Part shown: one piece after another, positions 1-8,133 of the stretch | Numbering within the stretch: position 1 is the first letter of the stretch | Layout: every line of letters starts with the position of its first letter | DNA from: Winogradskyella sp. J14-2 | GTDB lineage: Bacteria; Bacteroidota; Bacteroidia; Flavobacteriales; Flavobacteriaceae | Direction of reading: 5' to 3' | Length of the DNA stretch: 64,000 nucleotides | NCBI RefSeq assembly: GCF_001971725.1 | Contig: NZ_CP019388.1 | Span: 1,116,001 to 1,180,000, forward strand | Made by a program: the position numbers and the translations under genes | The notes under the pieces: model-generated | What the model was told of the DNA's origin: nothing | What the model saw: the letters and a program-made list of their open reading frames with translations, nothing else | Databases searched by the model: none

Positions 1-1254
1 AGAGCTTTAAGAGACAAAGCTAAAGCAGATAGTATTATTAGTTTTGTTTCTAAAAAGTATCCAGAAAGCGATTTGGCCCTAAGATCAAAAATTGATGCGT
101 TTTTCGAGGCCAAAGAACTAAGCACCAAAGAAGCCCTCTTTGCGTCTAATAAGGACAGAATATTAAATTCTGATTATGCAAATTATATTGTTAGAGCATT
201 AGCTATGGAACATTTCAATAAAGGGAATACCGAAGCTTTTTACAACTATACCGCCTTAATGAAAAACAATACGGACAAAGCTTCATTGTTCAATTCCATT
301 GCATGGCCCAATGCAGAAAAGGGCCAAAATCTTGAAATTGCATCAGAGCTATCTCTAAAATCTCTTAGCTTAATCGAAGCAGAACAAAAAGAACTCAAAG
401 AAAAACCAGATTATTACAGCCCTAACCAATACAAAAATAGCCTAGAAAACAGCTATAATATGTATGCAGATACATACGCCTTGTTAGCTTTTAAAAAAGG
501 AGATCTTAAAGCGGCTATCAAATATCAAGCTAAAGCTGTAAGCAAAAATTCTAATCCCGAAATGAATGAGCGTTATATTGAATTTTTAGTAGCAGATCAA
601 CAATACGATAAAGCCATAGAAATTGCTAAAACGTACATAGAAGAGGGCAATAGTACAGCTAAACTCAAAACTTATTTTAAGGAGGCCCTATCAAAATCTG
701 ACAATAAAACTAATCCCGAAACTCTTATTGCCGACTTAGAGGCAAAAGCCAAACAAAAGGAACTTGATAACTTAAGAAAAACATTATTAGACGAGGACGC
801 TATTGATTTTACATTAAAAAATTTAGATGGTGAAGAGATAACCCTATCATCTCTTGTAGGAAAAACTGTAGTGCTCGATTTTTGGGCAACATGGTGTGGC
901 CCTTGTATACAGTCCTTTCCAGGTATGCAAAAAGTAGTGGATAAATACAAAGACAACGAAAATGTAGAATTTTTCTTCGTTGACACCTTTGAAGATGGTG
1001 AAACAAGGCTTAAAGATGTTGCCAAATTCATTGAGGATAATGATTATAATTTTAATGTTCTCATTGACCCTAAGGAAGAAAACAGCACTAAATATAAGGT
1101 GGCCAATGCTTATAAAATTTCTGGGATACCAACCAAAATTATAATTGGCCCTAGTGGAAAGATAAAATTTAAATCTGTTGGCTATAGTGGCTCAGCAGAA
1201 AAAATTGTGAGCGAGATAGATGCCATGGTAGCGTTACTAAAAACTAACCCTTAA
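1..1254 (+). CDS. TlpA-family thiol-disulfide oxidoreductase, 5' end outside window
   Basis: The frame is open from base 1, so the start lies upstream of the window and 417 residues are visible. The C-terminal third is a redoxin/TlpA domain: a FTLKNLDGEEITLSSLVGK entry strand, then the active site WCGPC at visible residues 298-302, and a cis-Pro-type SGIPTK segment near the end. The N-terminal two thirds are helical and TPR-like (KAAIKYQAKAVSKN and DKAIEIAKTYIEEGN). Family knowledge: such proteins reduce or isomerise disulfides in the periplasm, often as lipoproteins. The signal region is not visible, so location is inferred. A shared terminator hairpin follows. Confidence 0.85.
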   Translation, partial: RALRDKAKADSIISFVSKKYPESDLALRSKIDAFFEAKELSTKEALFASNKDRILNSDYANYIVRALAMEHFNKGNTEAFYNYTALMKNNTDKASLFNSIAWPNAEKGQNLEIASELSLKSLSLIEAEQKELKEKPDYYSPNQYKNSLENSYNMYADTYALLAFKKGDLKAAIKYQAKAVSKNSNPEMNERYIEFLVADQQYDKAIEIAKTYIEEGNSTAKLKTYFKEALSKSDNKTNPETLIADLEAKAKQKELDNLRKTLLDEDAIDFTLKNLDGEEITLSSLVGKTVVLDFWATWCGPCIQSFPGMQKVVDKYKDNENVEFFFVDTFEDGETRLKDVAKFIEDNDYNFNVLIDPKEENSTKYKVANAYKISGIPTKIIIGPSGKIKFKSVGYSGSAEKIVSEIDAMVALLKTNP

Positions 1255-1270
1255 TTTAGTTAGAGATAAA

Positions 1271-1312
1271 TAACAAAAGTGAGTTTATATAAAAAAGCTC
1301 ACTTTTGTTATT
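1271..1312. terminator. Bidirectional terminator between convergent genes
   Basis: A perfect 13-bp inverted repeat (TAACAAAAGTGAG at 1271-1283 and its complement at 1298-1310) with an A-rich loop lies between the stop codons of the two convergent genes. T runs follow on both strands. The right arm contains the minus-strand stop codon. Confidence 0.8.
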
Positions 1313-2513
1313 TTCCATCCACATAATCCTGTAGATATTTAAAACGCTCTGTCAACTTACCATCTGCAGTTGTAATTTTTGCACGCTTTAAAATACCTCG
1401 TTCGTCATTATTAAAAAAAGCTGGTATAACATGCTCTACAAAGGTTTCTCCAAAACCTTCGCTGGCATCTTTTGGCAATTCACAAGGCAAGTTATCTACT
1501 GCCATAACCGTAATAGCACCTTTAGCATCAAAAGCAACTTCTTGTTCGGTTTGAGGATTGTAACCATAAAATGGGTCTGCTATGGTCGAAGGACGAATGG
1601 TTGAAGCCACAGGACCATCAATATCGCAAGACACATCAGCTACTAAATTAATTCTAAAATCTGGATGCTTGGCGTCTTCTCTTGTAAACAAATAAGGTGC
1701 ATTATTACCATAAAAATGACCAGCTATAAAATAATCCGTTTGTTTAGCGTAAGGCATAAAATTACTCTCGTAACCTGTTGGGTCTTTGTAGAACTGTTGC
1801 TTATTTCCAACTTTACCATCCTTACGTTTGGCGTATTCCATTACATCTGCCATGACGTAAACAGGCTCTGTAAATTCAGATGTTAGATATAAAGCATCGC
1901 TTACTTCTTTTATTCCCAAATGATCTAAAATTTCTTTAGCTCCATACGCTACTTTTCCGGTTCCAGTGAGTAATATTTTTATATTTGGAATTGTGATTTT
2001 ATCCAATTCAGCTTTTACTTCTTCCAAGTCAGCAAGTGTTTCAACTTTTGGCAGATTAAATAATCCGTCTCTAAGTCCTAAAGCTCTAAAACCGTTGTAT
2101 GCACCAACCAAACCAGCATAACGCCCAAAACCAATTAAACGCGCTCCACTCTGCTTAACTATGGTTTCGTGGTCGTACATTTCTATATTTTTCTCTAGCA
2201 TTGCTTTTAGCAACTTTCGGTTGTATGGCTGCTTTTTAATGGTATGTGAAAAATAGAAGTACTTTTTATTCGGAATTAAATTCTCAACTGGGACTTCCTT
2301 TACACCAATCATCACATCTGCATCAGACACATCATCTGTTACTGTAAATCCTAATTTGGCATAAGCCTCATCTGGAAACACACGTATATCTGAAGATTCT
2401 ACAACAAACTCAGCTTCTGGAAACTTTTCTCTGGCTTCTGCTAAGGTTTCTGGTGAGAATACAACACGTCTGTCTGGTGGATTTTTACGTTCTTTTATAA
2501 TCGCGAATTTCAT
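1308..2513 (-). CDS. NAD(P)-dependent saccharopine/alanine dehydrogenase-type oxidoreductase
   Basis: 401 residues beginning MKFAIIKERKNPPDRRVVFSP, which is the N-terminal domain shared by alanine dehydrogenase, transhydrogenase alpha and fungal-type saccharopine dehydrogenase. A Rossmann segment follows (IKILLTGTGKVAYGAKEIL, about residue 180), then SCDIDGPVASTIRPSTI and a VDNLPCELPKDASE motif near residue 345 that is typical of lysine-forming saccharopine dehydrogenase relatives. The length fits that family. The substrate cannot be decided from sequence: lysine/saccharopine metabolism is likely but alanine dehydrogenase-like activity is possible. It is a single gene with an ATG start. Confidence 0.75.
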   Translation of the reverse strand: MKFAIIKERKNPPDRRVVFSPETLAEAREKFPEAEFVVESSDIRVFPDEAYAKLGFTVTDDVSDADVMIGVKEVPVENLIPNKKYFYFSHTIKKQPYNRKLLKAMLEKNIEMYDHETIVKQSGARLIGFGRYAGLVGAYNGFRALGLRDGLFNLPKVETLADLEEVKAELDKITIPNIKILLTGTGKVAYGAKEILDHLGIKEVSDALYLTSEFTEPVYVMADVMEYAKRKDGKVGNKQQFYKDPTGYESNFMPYAKQTDYFIAGHFYGNNAPYLFTREDAKHPDFRINLVADVSCDIDGPVASTIRPSTIADPFYGYNPQTEQEVAFDAKGAITVMAVDNLPCELPKDASEGFGETFVEHVIPAFFNNDERGILKRAKITTADGKLTERFKYLQDYVDGK

Positions 2514-2533
2514 ACTTATTATAACTTTAAAGT

Positions 2534-2604
2534 TGTCACATTGAGCACAGTTGAAATGTATTTAATTATTAACTAAAGATTTCTCGACTACGCTCGAAAT
2601 GACA
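2534..2604. repeat. Dispersed palindromic repeat (TGTCA...TGACA class)
   Basis: Imperfect inverted ends, TGTCACATTGAGC on the left and GCTCGAAATGACA on the right, enclose a short spacer. The right end contains the CTCGACTACGCTCGA module that recurs at about 23840. It is non-coding here and sits upstream of the dehydrogenase gene. Confidence 0.6.
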
Positions 2605-2682
2605 GAAATATAATATTTTGTCCAAATTCTAAATCTGGGATAATTTTGCACGAAAATAAGTTTATTTAAAGGTGTTTACAAA

Positions 2683-2895
2683 TCAATCTGCGCGTTCTAC
2701 TTCACTTTCACTTTTTAGTACGTAATCGCCATCATCTTGCTTAATGTACAGTGCTTTATCGCCAGTTTTACCATCTCGCGTTACTTTGCTACCCTTAATG
2801 GTTTTTGTTACTTTTTCTGTGTAGGTTTCTTGCACCTCGCCTTTGGCTGTTCCGTTTCCCCATTTCCACTTTACTGTTGCTCCTTTTTGTATCAT
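2683..2895 (-). CDS. DUF2945 (TUDOR-like) small protein
   Basis: A 70-residue protein with ATG start. It has the DUF2945 pattern: GATVKWKWGNGTAKGEV at the N-terminus, then a KTIKGSKVTRDGK segment and the ALYIKQDDGDYVLKSESEVE ending. Members are short, cytosolic, beta-rich, single-domain proteins annotated as 'hypervirulence-associated TUDOR domain'; their biochemical role is not established. It stands alone. Confidence 0.75.
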   Translation of the reverse strand: MIQKGATVKWKWGNGTAKGEVQETYTEKVTKTIKGSKVTRDGKTGDKALYIKQDDGDYVLKSESEVERAD

Positions 2896-3006
2896 TATAA
2901 TCTGTTTTGTTTGAAAATAGATATTAATACTGACATTTTTTCTTAATGCTTTGATAAAATAGTCTTGGTATGGCTTTTGATTTAATAATTTTAGTAATTT
3001 CGCACA

Positions 3007-3180
3007 CCTTTGGGCAATGGTTACTGTTCATTGGTAGGTGCGTTAGGGATGGAAGCGGCATCCTTTTTTACGTCAGTTCGAGTGTTTCGCTTTTGAGTGA
3101 AATGTATCGAGAACAAGTAAAAAAGATACAGCGGACAGCCCGACTCTATGAAGTTTAACGTAGTAGAGTAACGCCCAAAT
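3007..3180 (+). ncRNA. Structured small RNA, 6S-like candidate
   Basis: This non-coding stretch folds as one long rod. The outer stem TTTGGGC (3009-3015) pairs with GCCCAAA (3173-3179), and GTTACT (3020-3025) pairs with AGTAAC (3167-3172). An inner block starts with TTAGGGATGGAAGCGGCATCC (from 3043) and ends GATACAGCGGACAGCCCGAC (to 3144); these flank an open central region, with a CTTTTTTAC / GTAAAAAAG terminal stem between them. Closing stem, central bubble and apical stem is the architecture of 6S RNA. I recall the GGGATGGAAGCGGCATCC ... AGCCCGAC pair as conserved in flavobacteria. A -7-like TAATTTCG (2995-3002) fits a start near 3007. Assignment to 6S rather than another family is inference. 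Confidence 0.6.
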
Positions 3181-3203
3181 TATTTTATCATTTAACGATG
3201 AGT

Positions 3204-3222
3204 CCCTGAAACAAGTTCAGGG
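3204..3222. repeat. REP-like palindrome CCCTGAA-ACAAG-TTCAGGG
   Basis: A perfect 7-bp inverted repeat with a 5-nt spacer. It is one of several CTGAA(A/G)C(A/G)AGTTCAG elements in the window (also near 26110, 27555 and 29350). Between the 6S-like RNA and tmRNA it could also act as a weak terminator, though no T run follows. Confidence 0.55.
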
Positions 3223-3243
3223 TTAATTCGATAACGCAAAACA

Positions 3244-3251
3244 TAGTTTTG
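3244..3251 (+). promoter_or_regulatory. Possible tmRNA -7 element TAGTTTTG
   Basis: It matches the Bacteroidota -7 consensus TAnnTTTG and would start a transcript a few bases before the mature tmRNA 5' end, leaving a short RNase P-trimmed leader. No good TTTG lies 19 nt upstream, so support is weak. Confidence 0.35.
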
Positions 3252-3263
3252 CTATCTCATTAA

Positions 3264-3660
3264 GGGGTCGACTGGTTTTGACAGCGAGATTAATTAAATG
3301 GTAAGCACGTCGTGTAATGGTTTTGATACACGTAAAAGGCTAGACCAAATTTTAAACGGCGAGAATAACTACGCTTTAGCTGCTTAATCTGAATTATAGT
3401 AAGATTTTAAGCTACATTCCTACAAGGTAGGAAGGCTAAATGTCTCCAGAAAGCCTTGGTTAATGGCGTTCTTTTTAGAGGCATCGTAAAAATTGACCAA
3501 GATTGGGTAGTGCTTTGATGCCCTTTTGAGATTAAAAAGCTAAGTGTAAAGTAGGCTGTCTTTAGCCAGCTTTGCATCGAAAAAATAAGAAAAGACTAAA
3601 CGTGTAGAAAGCCCTTTGGTTACTTGTTTGGACGAGAGTTCGATTCTCTCCGACTCCACA
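3264..3660 (+). ncRNA. ssrA: tmRNA (ssrA)
   Basis: The 5' end GGGGTCGACTGGTTTTGAC pairs with the 3' CGACTCC to form the acceptor stem. The T-arm is GAGAGTTCGATTCTCTC near the 3' end. The tag reading frame begins with GGC at 3358 and reads GENNYALAA followed by TAA at 3385-3387, the form expected for flavobacteria. It rescues stalled ribosomes together with SmpB (not in this window). About 397 nt is a normal length. A TTTGAC/GGTTTTGAC 5' box and pseudoknot-like segments between the tag and the 3' end are present but not folded in detail. Confidence 0.97.
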
Positions 3661-3666
3661 TTAAAG

Positions 3667-3686
3667 TCCAACTTTGTTGGGTTTTT
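3667..3686 (+). terminator. Rho-independent terminator after tmRNA
   Basis: TCCAAC (3667-3672), loop TTT, then GTTGGG followed by TTTTT. It sits 6 nt after the tmRNA 3' end. A second hairpin (AAGCT...AGCTT, 3696-3725) follows. Confidence 0.7.
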
Positions 3687-3960
3687 AAACATAATAAGCT
3701 CATCAAGTTATATTTGATTGAGCTTTGTTGTTTAAAAGCGTTGGACTGAAGGCATAAAAAGTTGCATTTGGAGGATGGAAGACATTAGAGGCTAATAGAG
3801 TTAATCTCTCCGAATCCATTATGCTCCCTATCAGTGATGTGTATTAAGACATTTGTTTTGCAAATGCAAGCTATTGATCGATAGCTTTAAAGCTATTAGC
3901 CAAAATAAAATTAACAACTCTAGCTCCTTTAAAAAGAAATCTTGTTACGGCTATAAATTA

Positions 3961-3998
3961 AAAAAACTCAGTAGTTACAACTTACTGAGTTTTTTTAA
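3961..3998. terminator. Terminator hairpin downstream of mscS
   Basis: AAAAAACTCAGTA and TACTGAGTTTTTTT form a hairpin with A/T tracts on both sides, 20 nt past the stop of the minus-strand mscS gene. It can work in either direction. Confidence 0.75.
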
Positions 3999-4017
3999 TT
4001 ATGTTTTTGTATAATTT

Positions 4018-4878
4018 TTAATTCTGTTTTTGAATTAGTGTTCTTATTGGGAAAGGTATGTCGATGCCATGCTTATCAAAAGCCTCTTTTAATGTCATTA
4101 TAGCTTCACTTTTTACCTGTATTGCTGTTAAATTTTTTGTAGCATCAACCCAAAAGCGCAACATAAAATTTATAGAGCTATCGCCAAACTCATTAAAGTA
4201 CATTTCTATTTCTTCGTCTTTGTTGGGTGGAAACGTTGCTTCTATAGCATCAATGGCAATTTTCTTTACTTCTCTTAGGTTAGAGTCGTACGCTACACCA
4301 CAGGTGATGGTAGTTCTAATACGAGAAGTAAGTGCGTAATTTTTAAAAGGATTCTCTACAATTTGTTTGTTTGGTATTACAACTATGTTGTTATCGGCTT
4401 CTTTTACTTTAGTGTTTCTAAGCGTTATTTCCATAACTTCTCCGCTAAATCCGTTGGTTTCTACCCAGTTACCTACCTTAATGACGTCGTTTAACGCTAA
4501 ATAAAATCCTGATAATGTATTAGACAGCGTGCCTTGCAGCGCTAAGCTTACAGCAAGACCTGCAACACCTGCACTTGCTAATATTGTATTGAGTGCATCG
4601 TCTAAATTCATGACAGATAAGCCAAGAATAAGACCTAAAAACAAAATAATTACTGATAGTATTTTGGCAACAAGTCCTCTAATTGAAGGCTGTTTAATTC
4701 GTTTTTTTAATAACCTATTTATAAAATTATCGGTCTGGCCAGATAGCCAGTAAAATATAATAAAAACTACAATAGCAATGAGTAGATTTGGTAAATTTAA
4801 AACTACAGTATCTACCCAACTCGAAAGTTTTTCTGAAAGTTTATCCCATGAGGACTCTAAGGTGTCTTGTATTTGCAT
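4018..4878 (-). CDS. mscS: Small-conductance mechanosensitive channel MscS
   Basis: 286 residues. There are three transmembrane helices: LLIAIVVFIIFYWLSG at about 32-47, a second at about 70-90, and the pore-lining TM3 with the Gly/Ala-rich pattern ASAGVAGLAVSLALQGTLSN at about 101-120. The beta domain follows (GNWVETNGFSGEVMEITLRNTKV), with IPNKQIVENPFKNY and an alpha-beta C-terminal domain. Size and order match E. coli MscS. The homoheptamer opens under membrane tension to release solutes on osmotic downshock. Single gene with its own terminator. Confidence 0.93.
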   Translation of the reverse strand: MQIQDTLESSWDKLSEKLSSWVDTVVLNLPNLLIAIVVFIIFYWLSGQTDNFINRLLKKRIKQPSIRGLVAKILSVIILFLGLILGLSVMNLDDALNTILASAGVAGLAVSLALQGTLSNTLSGFYLALNDVIKVGNWVETNGFSGEVMEITLRNTKVKEADNNIVVIPNKQIVENPFKNYALTSRIRTTITCGVAYDSNLREVKKIAIDAIEATFPPNKDEEIEMYFNEFGDSSINFMLRFWVDATKNLTAIQVKSEAIMTLKEAFDKHGIDIPFPIRTLIQKQN

Positions 4879-5006
4879 AATGGAAAAATAAAATATTTAC
4901 TGGAAATGAGTTTTGTTGCCAACTTATTGCGTTAGATTAGTTGCAGCAACTTTTAAATAAATTGAGTGTGTTGATTTTTTTTAAGATAACAACTCTTAAA
5001 AAATAT

Positions 5007-5039
5007 TAGGGTGTCACCAAACATAATGTTGACACCCTA
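5007..5039 (-). terminator. Terminator for the 5063-5350 gene
   Basis: TAGGGTGTCA (5007-5016) pairs with TGACACCCTA (5030-5039). On the minus strand a T-rich run (ATATTTTTTAAG) follows, so it terminates the coiled-coil gene. Confidence 0.75.
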
Positions 5040-5062
5040 GATTAATTATATAATTATGCCTA

Positions 5063-5350
5063 TTAGCTGTTAAATTTAGATTTTAAATCGTTAAAACTAT
5101 TCTTAACGCCATCCGCTGCTGATGAAAATGCATCTTTAGCATTTTCCCAATTATCCTCTGCCGAGTTCTCTAGTTCGTTCCATTTTTTTTCCAGATCTGC
5201 TTTTTTAGATTCTAAGCTTTTTATGGTTTCGTCCATTTGATCTTTAGCCTCTTCTTGGGCTGACTCTTTTTGCGCTTTTAACTCATTTATCTTTGCAGAG
5301 ACTTCATCCATAGATTTTTTGGCATGGGCTTTAAATTCTTCTTTAGTCAT
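5063..5350 (-). CDS. Small charged coiled-coil protein
   Basis: 95 residues, with no signal peptide or membrane segment. It is almost entirely helical and Lys/Glu-rich (KINELKAQKESAQEEAKDQM, SLESKKADLEKKWNELE), ending DLKSKFNS with amphipathic AKDAFSSAADGVKNSFNDL repeats that recall apolipoprotein/LEA-like stress proteins. No family is recognised with certainty. Monocistronic, with ATG start and terminator, so it is probably a real abundant small protein; a stress role is inference. Confidence 0.7.
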   Translation of the reverse strand: MTKEEFKAHAKKSMDEVSAKINELKAQKESAQEEAKDQMDETIKSLESKKADLEKKWNELENSAEDNWENAKDAFSSAADGVKNSFNDLKSKFNS

Positions 5351-5465
5351 GTTGAAATATTTAGTGTTAAAAAATTATTGCAAATTGTATTAAAATTCTT
5401 GTACGAAAATAAGTGTTAAATTTTATTTATCATATTAATAAACAGTTAATTAGTGTTAACAGTTG

Positions 5466-6776
5466 TTAAATATAAAAATTTAGATTCTTATACATTACCT
5501 GAAGTTTATTAAGATCTTGTTTAAGTTTAAAGTGATGCTCTGCCGTTTGAAGAATACGACGAGCATATTCTTTTAAAACCGTATGGTGTAGTTTAGAATC
5601 ATCGGACTTTATGAGTTTATCGATAGACGCCATGAGTCTATAAATTATTGCAGGTGTGTTAGCGCCAAATTGGAGTATATCATTAAATGCAGTTTCCAAA
5701 AACCCTTTAAAATCTGTACGAGGTACTATAAGGCGCAGCTCATCTGGGTTATTTGTTACAAAGCGCTGTGGCACATCTGCATTTGCCAATACGCTTAGCG
5801 AAGCTGTTAACTGATCTATACAGTTTATGGCAGTATAAGGGTCGTTAATACCAGGAGATAAAGCTCTAGAAGCAATTTCAACAATTTGAAGAATAGCAAA
5901 TTCTGTATCTTGAAACAGTGACTTACTTCTAAAAACCTCGTAGCAACTGTTCAGCGTTTCTATTTTATCTTGGCTTAATAACATTTCAGTCTTACTTAAC
6001 ACCTCTAAAACAGCTTGATGTTTTATGGTATACGCACCTGGTTTTTCTAAAATTTTAATAATACAGTTATTAGCTTCTGAAAATTTTACAAGTGCTTCTA
6101 AATCAAAATATTGAATATAGCCATGCTTTAATGTTTTTATAGATTGTGTATAATAAAGACCTTCATTAAACGTTTTTGTAAAGCTTTCTTCTATTCCTGA
6201 GTTTAAATCTGGATACAGTTGATCAGATTTTAATTTCAAATTCTTACCCAGCCGATCAATAACTTTACTTGGTTGAATATTTGTACTTACACTATGAATG
6301 TAAAGAATAAGTAAAAATACATTCATAATGGTAAATATAATTGCTACGAGTATAGATTGGTTTGGAATAAAAGAGAACTCACTTCCATCCCTAATAGCGT
6401 TAATTACTATTATACAATACATATATAATCCTAAATATTGACCAAGGACAACCTGATTGATGCGTTGGTACATAAAGTTTTTCAGTAATCGAGGTCCTAA
6501 CTGCGATGTAGCTAATTGTAACACAACAAGTGTTATAGAAAATACAGTGCCTGCTATACCAGCCATACTACCAGATATTAACGATAACACGTTGCGACCA
6601 GACTCTGGGTTTTCTGAGAATATGAGGTTTAAGATACCTTCTGGTTTTAAAGGGTATTCCCTATCAATATAGATAAATAAAATAGCCATTAAAATGTTAG
6701 CCAAAAGGATACTACATGGTAAAAACCAAAAAGTAGATATTAGTTTTTTGTAAAAATATTTTAGTTTAATAAGCAT
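5466..6776 (-). CDS. DUF2254 domain-containing membrane protein
   Basis: 436 residues. Four N-terminal membrane helices lie within the first ~160 residues (FLPCSILLANILMAILFIYI, then AGIAGTVFSITLVVLQLATS, QYLGLYMYCIIVINAI and ILVAIIFTIMNVFLLILYI). A long cytosolic part follows. The sequence ITLVVLQLATSQLGPRLLKNFM and the later ALSPGINDPYTAINCIDQL are hallmarks of DUF2254. Its function is not known. It sits alone between the coiled-coil gene and msrB, transcribed away from the latter. Confidence 0.85.
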   Translation of the reverse strand: MLIKLKYFYKKLISTFWFLPCSILLANILMAILFIYIDREYPLKPEGILNLIFSENPESGRNVLSLISGSMAGIAGTVFSITLVVLQLATSQLGPRLLKNFMYQRINQVVLGQYLGLYMYCIIVINAIRDGSEFSFIPNQSILVAIIFTIMNVFLLILYIHSVSTNIQPSKVIDRLGKNLKLKSDQLYPDLNSGIEESFTKTFNEGLYYTQSIKTLKHGYIQYFDLEALVKFSEANNCIIKILEKPGAYTIKHQAVLEVLSKTEMLLSQDKIETLNSCYEVFRSKSLFQDTEFAILQIVEIASRALSPGINDPYTAINCIDQLTASLSVLANADVPQRFVTNNPDELRLIVPRTDFKGFLETAFNDILQFGANTPAIIYRLMASIDKLIKSDDSKLHHTVLKEYARRILQTAEHHFKLKQDLNKLQVMYKNLNFYI

Positions 6777-6907
6777 AGTCTTATAATCTTTTGCTCAACA
6801 TCCTTTTTAAATAAACGCGTTTAACCATGTAGATAAATGAGCACTCAATTTGTAAGAAATTTACAAAAATTACGTCTACCTTTATAGAGTTTTAAAGAAA
6901 GAAATTT

Positions 6908-7366
6908 ATGCTTACTTGGAAAGACATTATAAGTTTTGCAGTTAACGGTAACCCAATACCAGATCAACGTGTTGAAAAATCGGATACAGAGTGGAAAGAC
7001 CAATTAACACCAGAACAATACAGAATTACAAGACAAAAGGGCACAGAACGACCTCACAGTGGCGCGCTTTGCACTACCTATGATGCTGGTAAATATAATT
7101 GTGTATGCTGTGGTACACCATTATTCGACTCAACCATAAAGTTTAGCTCTGGCACTGGTTGGCCAAGTTTTACACAACCTATTAAGGAAAATGCTATTAA
7201 GTATGAAAAAGACGCGTCTTTTGGAATGGTACGTGTAGAGGTAATGTGCAATACTTGTGATGCGCATTTAGGTCATGTGTTTCCGGATGGTCCAGAACCA
7301 AGTGGTTTACGCTATTGTATTAATTCGGAGTCCATGGTTTTAGAAAAAGAAAATGTAAATGAATAA
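6908..7366 (+). CDS. msrB: Peptide-methionine (R)-S-oxide reductase MsrB
   Basis: 152 residues, no signal peptide, so cytosolic. It reduces methionine-R-sulfoxide in proteins. Visible signatures are two CxxC zinc sites (CVCC in NCVCCGTPLF and CNTC in CNTCDAHLGHVF), the SGTGWPSF substrate loop and the catalytic Cys in RYCINSESM near the C-terminus. Its 3' end overlaps msrA by 8 nt, so the two reductases of opposite stereospecificity are translationally coupled. Confidence 0.96.
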   Translation: MLTWKDIISFAVNGNPIPDQRVEKSDTEWKDQLTPEQYRITRQKGTERPHSGALCTTYDAGKYNCVCCGTPLFDSTIKFSSGTGWPSFTQPIKENAIKYEKDASFGMVRVEVMCNTCDAHLGHVFPDGPEPSGLRYCINSESMVLEKENVNE

Positions 7367-7901
7367 GAATATTAAAATTGCTACAGTTGGCGGAGGCTGC
7401 TTTTGGTGTACAGAAGCTGTTTTTGAAGAAGTAAAAGGTGTAGAAAAAGTAGTTTCGGGTTACATGGGAGGAACTGTTCCTGGCAGACCAACCTACAGAG
7501 AAGTTTGTTCAGGTTTAACAGGGCATGCTGAAGTAGTACAAATTACATTTGATGCTAATGTAATTACGTATCAAGATATTCTTGTCATTTTTATGACAAC
7601 GCATGACCCAACAACGTTAAATCAGCAAGGTGCCGATAGAGGTACACAATACCGTTCTGTGATTTTTTATCATAATGAAGAACAGAAAAAAACCGCAAAG
7701 CTCGTTCTTGATGAATTAGCGGTTTATTTTGAAAAGCCCATAGTAACGGAAATTACTGAAGCTCAAATATTTTTTGAAGCCGAAAAAGAACATCAGGATT
7801 TCTATAAAAACAATCCAGATTATGGCTATTGTACCTTTGTCATAGACCCTAAATTATCTAAATTACGTAAATTACATTCAGATAAATTAAAAGATGTTTA
7901 G
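7359..7901 (+). CDS. msrA: Peptide-methionine (S)-S-oxide reductase MsrA
   Basis: 180 residues with the MsrA active site GGGCFWCTEAVF at residues ~11-22 (nucleophilic Cys in GCFW), the GYMGG motif, TGHAEVVQI, and the THDPTTLNQQGADRGTQYRS block. It reduces methionine-S-sulfoxide. It overlaps msrB by 8 nt upstream and the next small membrane protein by 8 nt downstream, a tight three-gene unit. Cytosolic; resolving cysteines would be near the C-terminus (YGYCTFVIDPK). Confidence 0.96.
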   Translation: MNKNIKIATVGGGCFWCTEAVFEEVKGVEKVVSGYMGGTVPGRPTYREVCSGLTGHAEVVQITFDANVITYQDILVIFMTTHDPTTLNQQGADRGTQYRSVIFYHNEEQKKTAKLVLDELAVYFEKPIVTEITEAQIFFEAEKEHQDFYKNNPDYGYCTFVIDPKLSKLRKLHSDKLKDV

Positions 7902-8133
7902 AATATATATTATAGGAATTGCCATACTTGTAATTGCTATTTTGGCTAATGGTATTGTCTTGAAACTGGGTATAAAATCATGGTACGACTTTATTGGTTT
8001 AATTTCAAATGATGGGTTTTCAGCCTTTAAATCCTTAACATTTATAGACGTATTATGGTTGTTCTTAGGCTACCCAATGGTTTTGGGCTTTGGCTACTGG
8101 CTTGGTGACAAACTTTATAATTTTATTTTTTAA
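7894..8133 (+). CDS. Small two-helix membrane protein in the msrBA operon
   Basis: 79 residues with an N-terminal hydrophobic helix (YIIGIAILVIAILANGIVL) and a second at the C-terminus (VLWLFLGYPMVLGFGYWLG). It overlaps the end of msrA by 8 nt, and its own end overlaps the convergent aldehyde dehydrogenase by 11 nt. No named family is recognised with confidence. The coupling to msrBA suggests co-expression, but no function can be inferred. Confidence 0.7.
   Translation: MFRIYIIGIAILVIAILANGIVLKLGIKSWYDFIGLISNDGFSAFKSLTFIDVLWLFLGYPMVLGFGYWLGDKLYNFIF

Larger units (their letters stand above)
3661..4017. other. Gene-free stretch downstream of tmRNA with degenerate tmRNA 3'-end copy
   Basis: This 357-base stretch has no convincing ORF. 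It holds the tmRNA terminator, a second hairpin, a degenerate copy of the tmRNA T-arm/acceptor 3' end (about 3797-3819: GAGTTAATCTCTCCGAATCCA, compared with GAGTTCGATTCTCTCCGACTCCA in tmRNA) and the mscS terminator. The copy suggests an old integration scar, discussed in the findings. Confidence 0.5.

Noticed and set aside
2970-3158. 62-residue plus-strand ORF upstream of tmRNA
   Set aside because: It covers the structured RNA candidate, and its codons are dictated by RNA pairing; no protein family features.
7894-8133. Possible shadow ORF at the end of msrA
   Set aside because: Rejected as shadow: it starts in the msrA stop overlap in a normal coupling pattern and has clear membrane segments, so it is kept as a gene.
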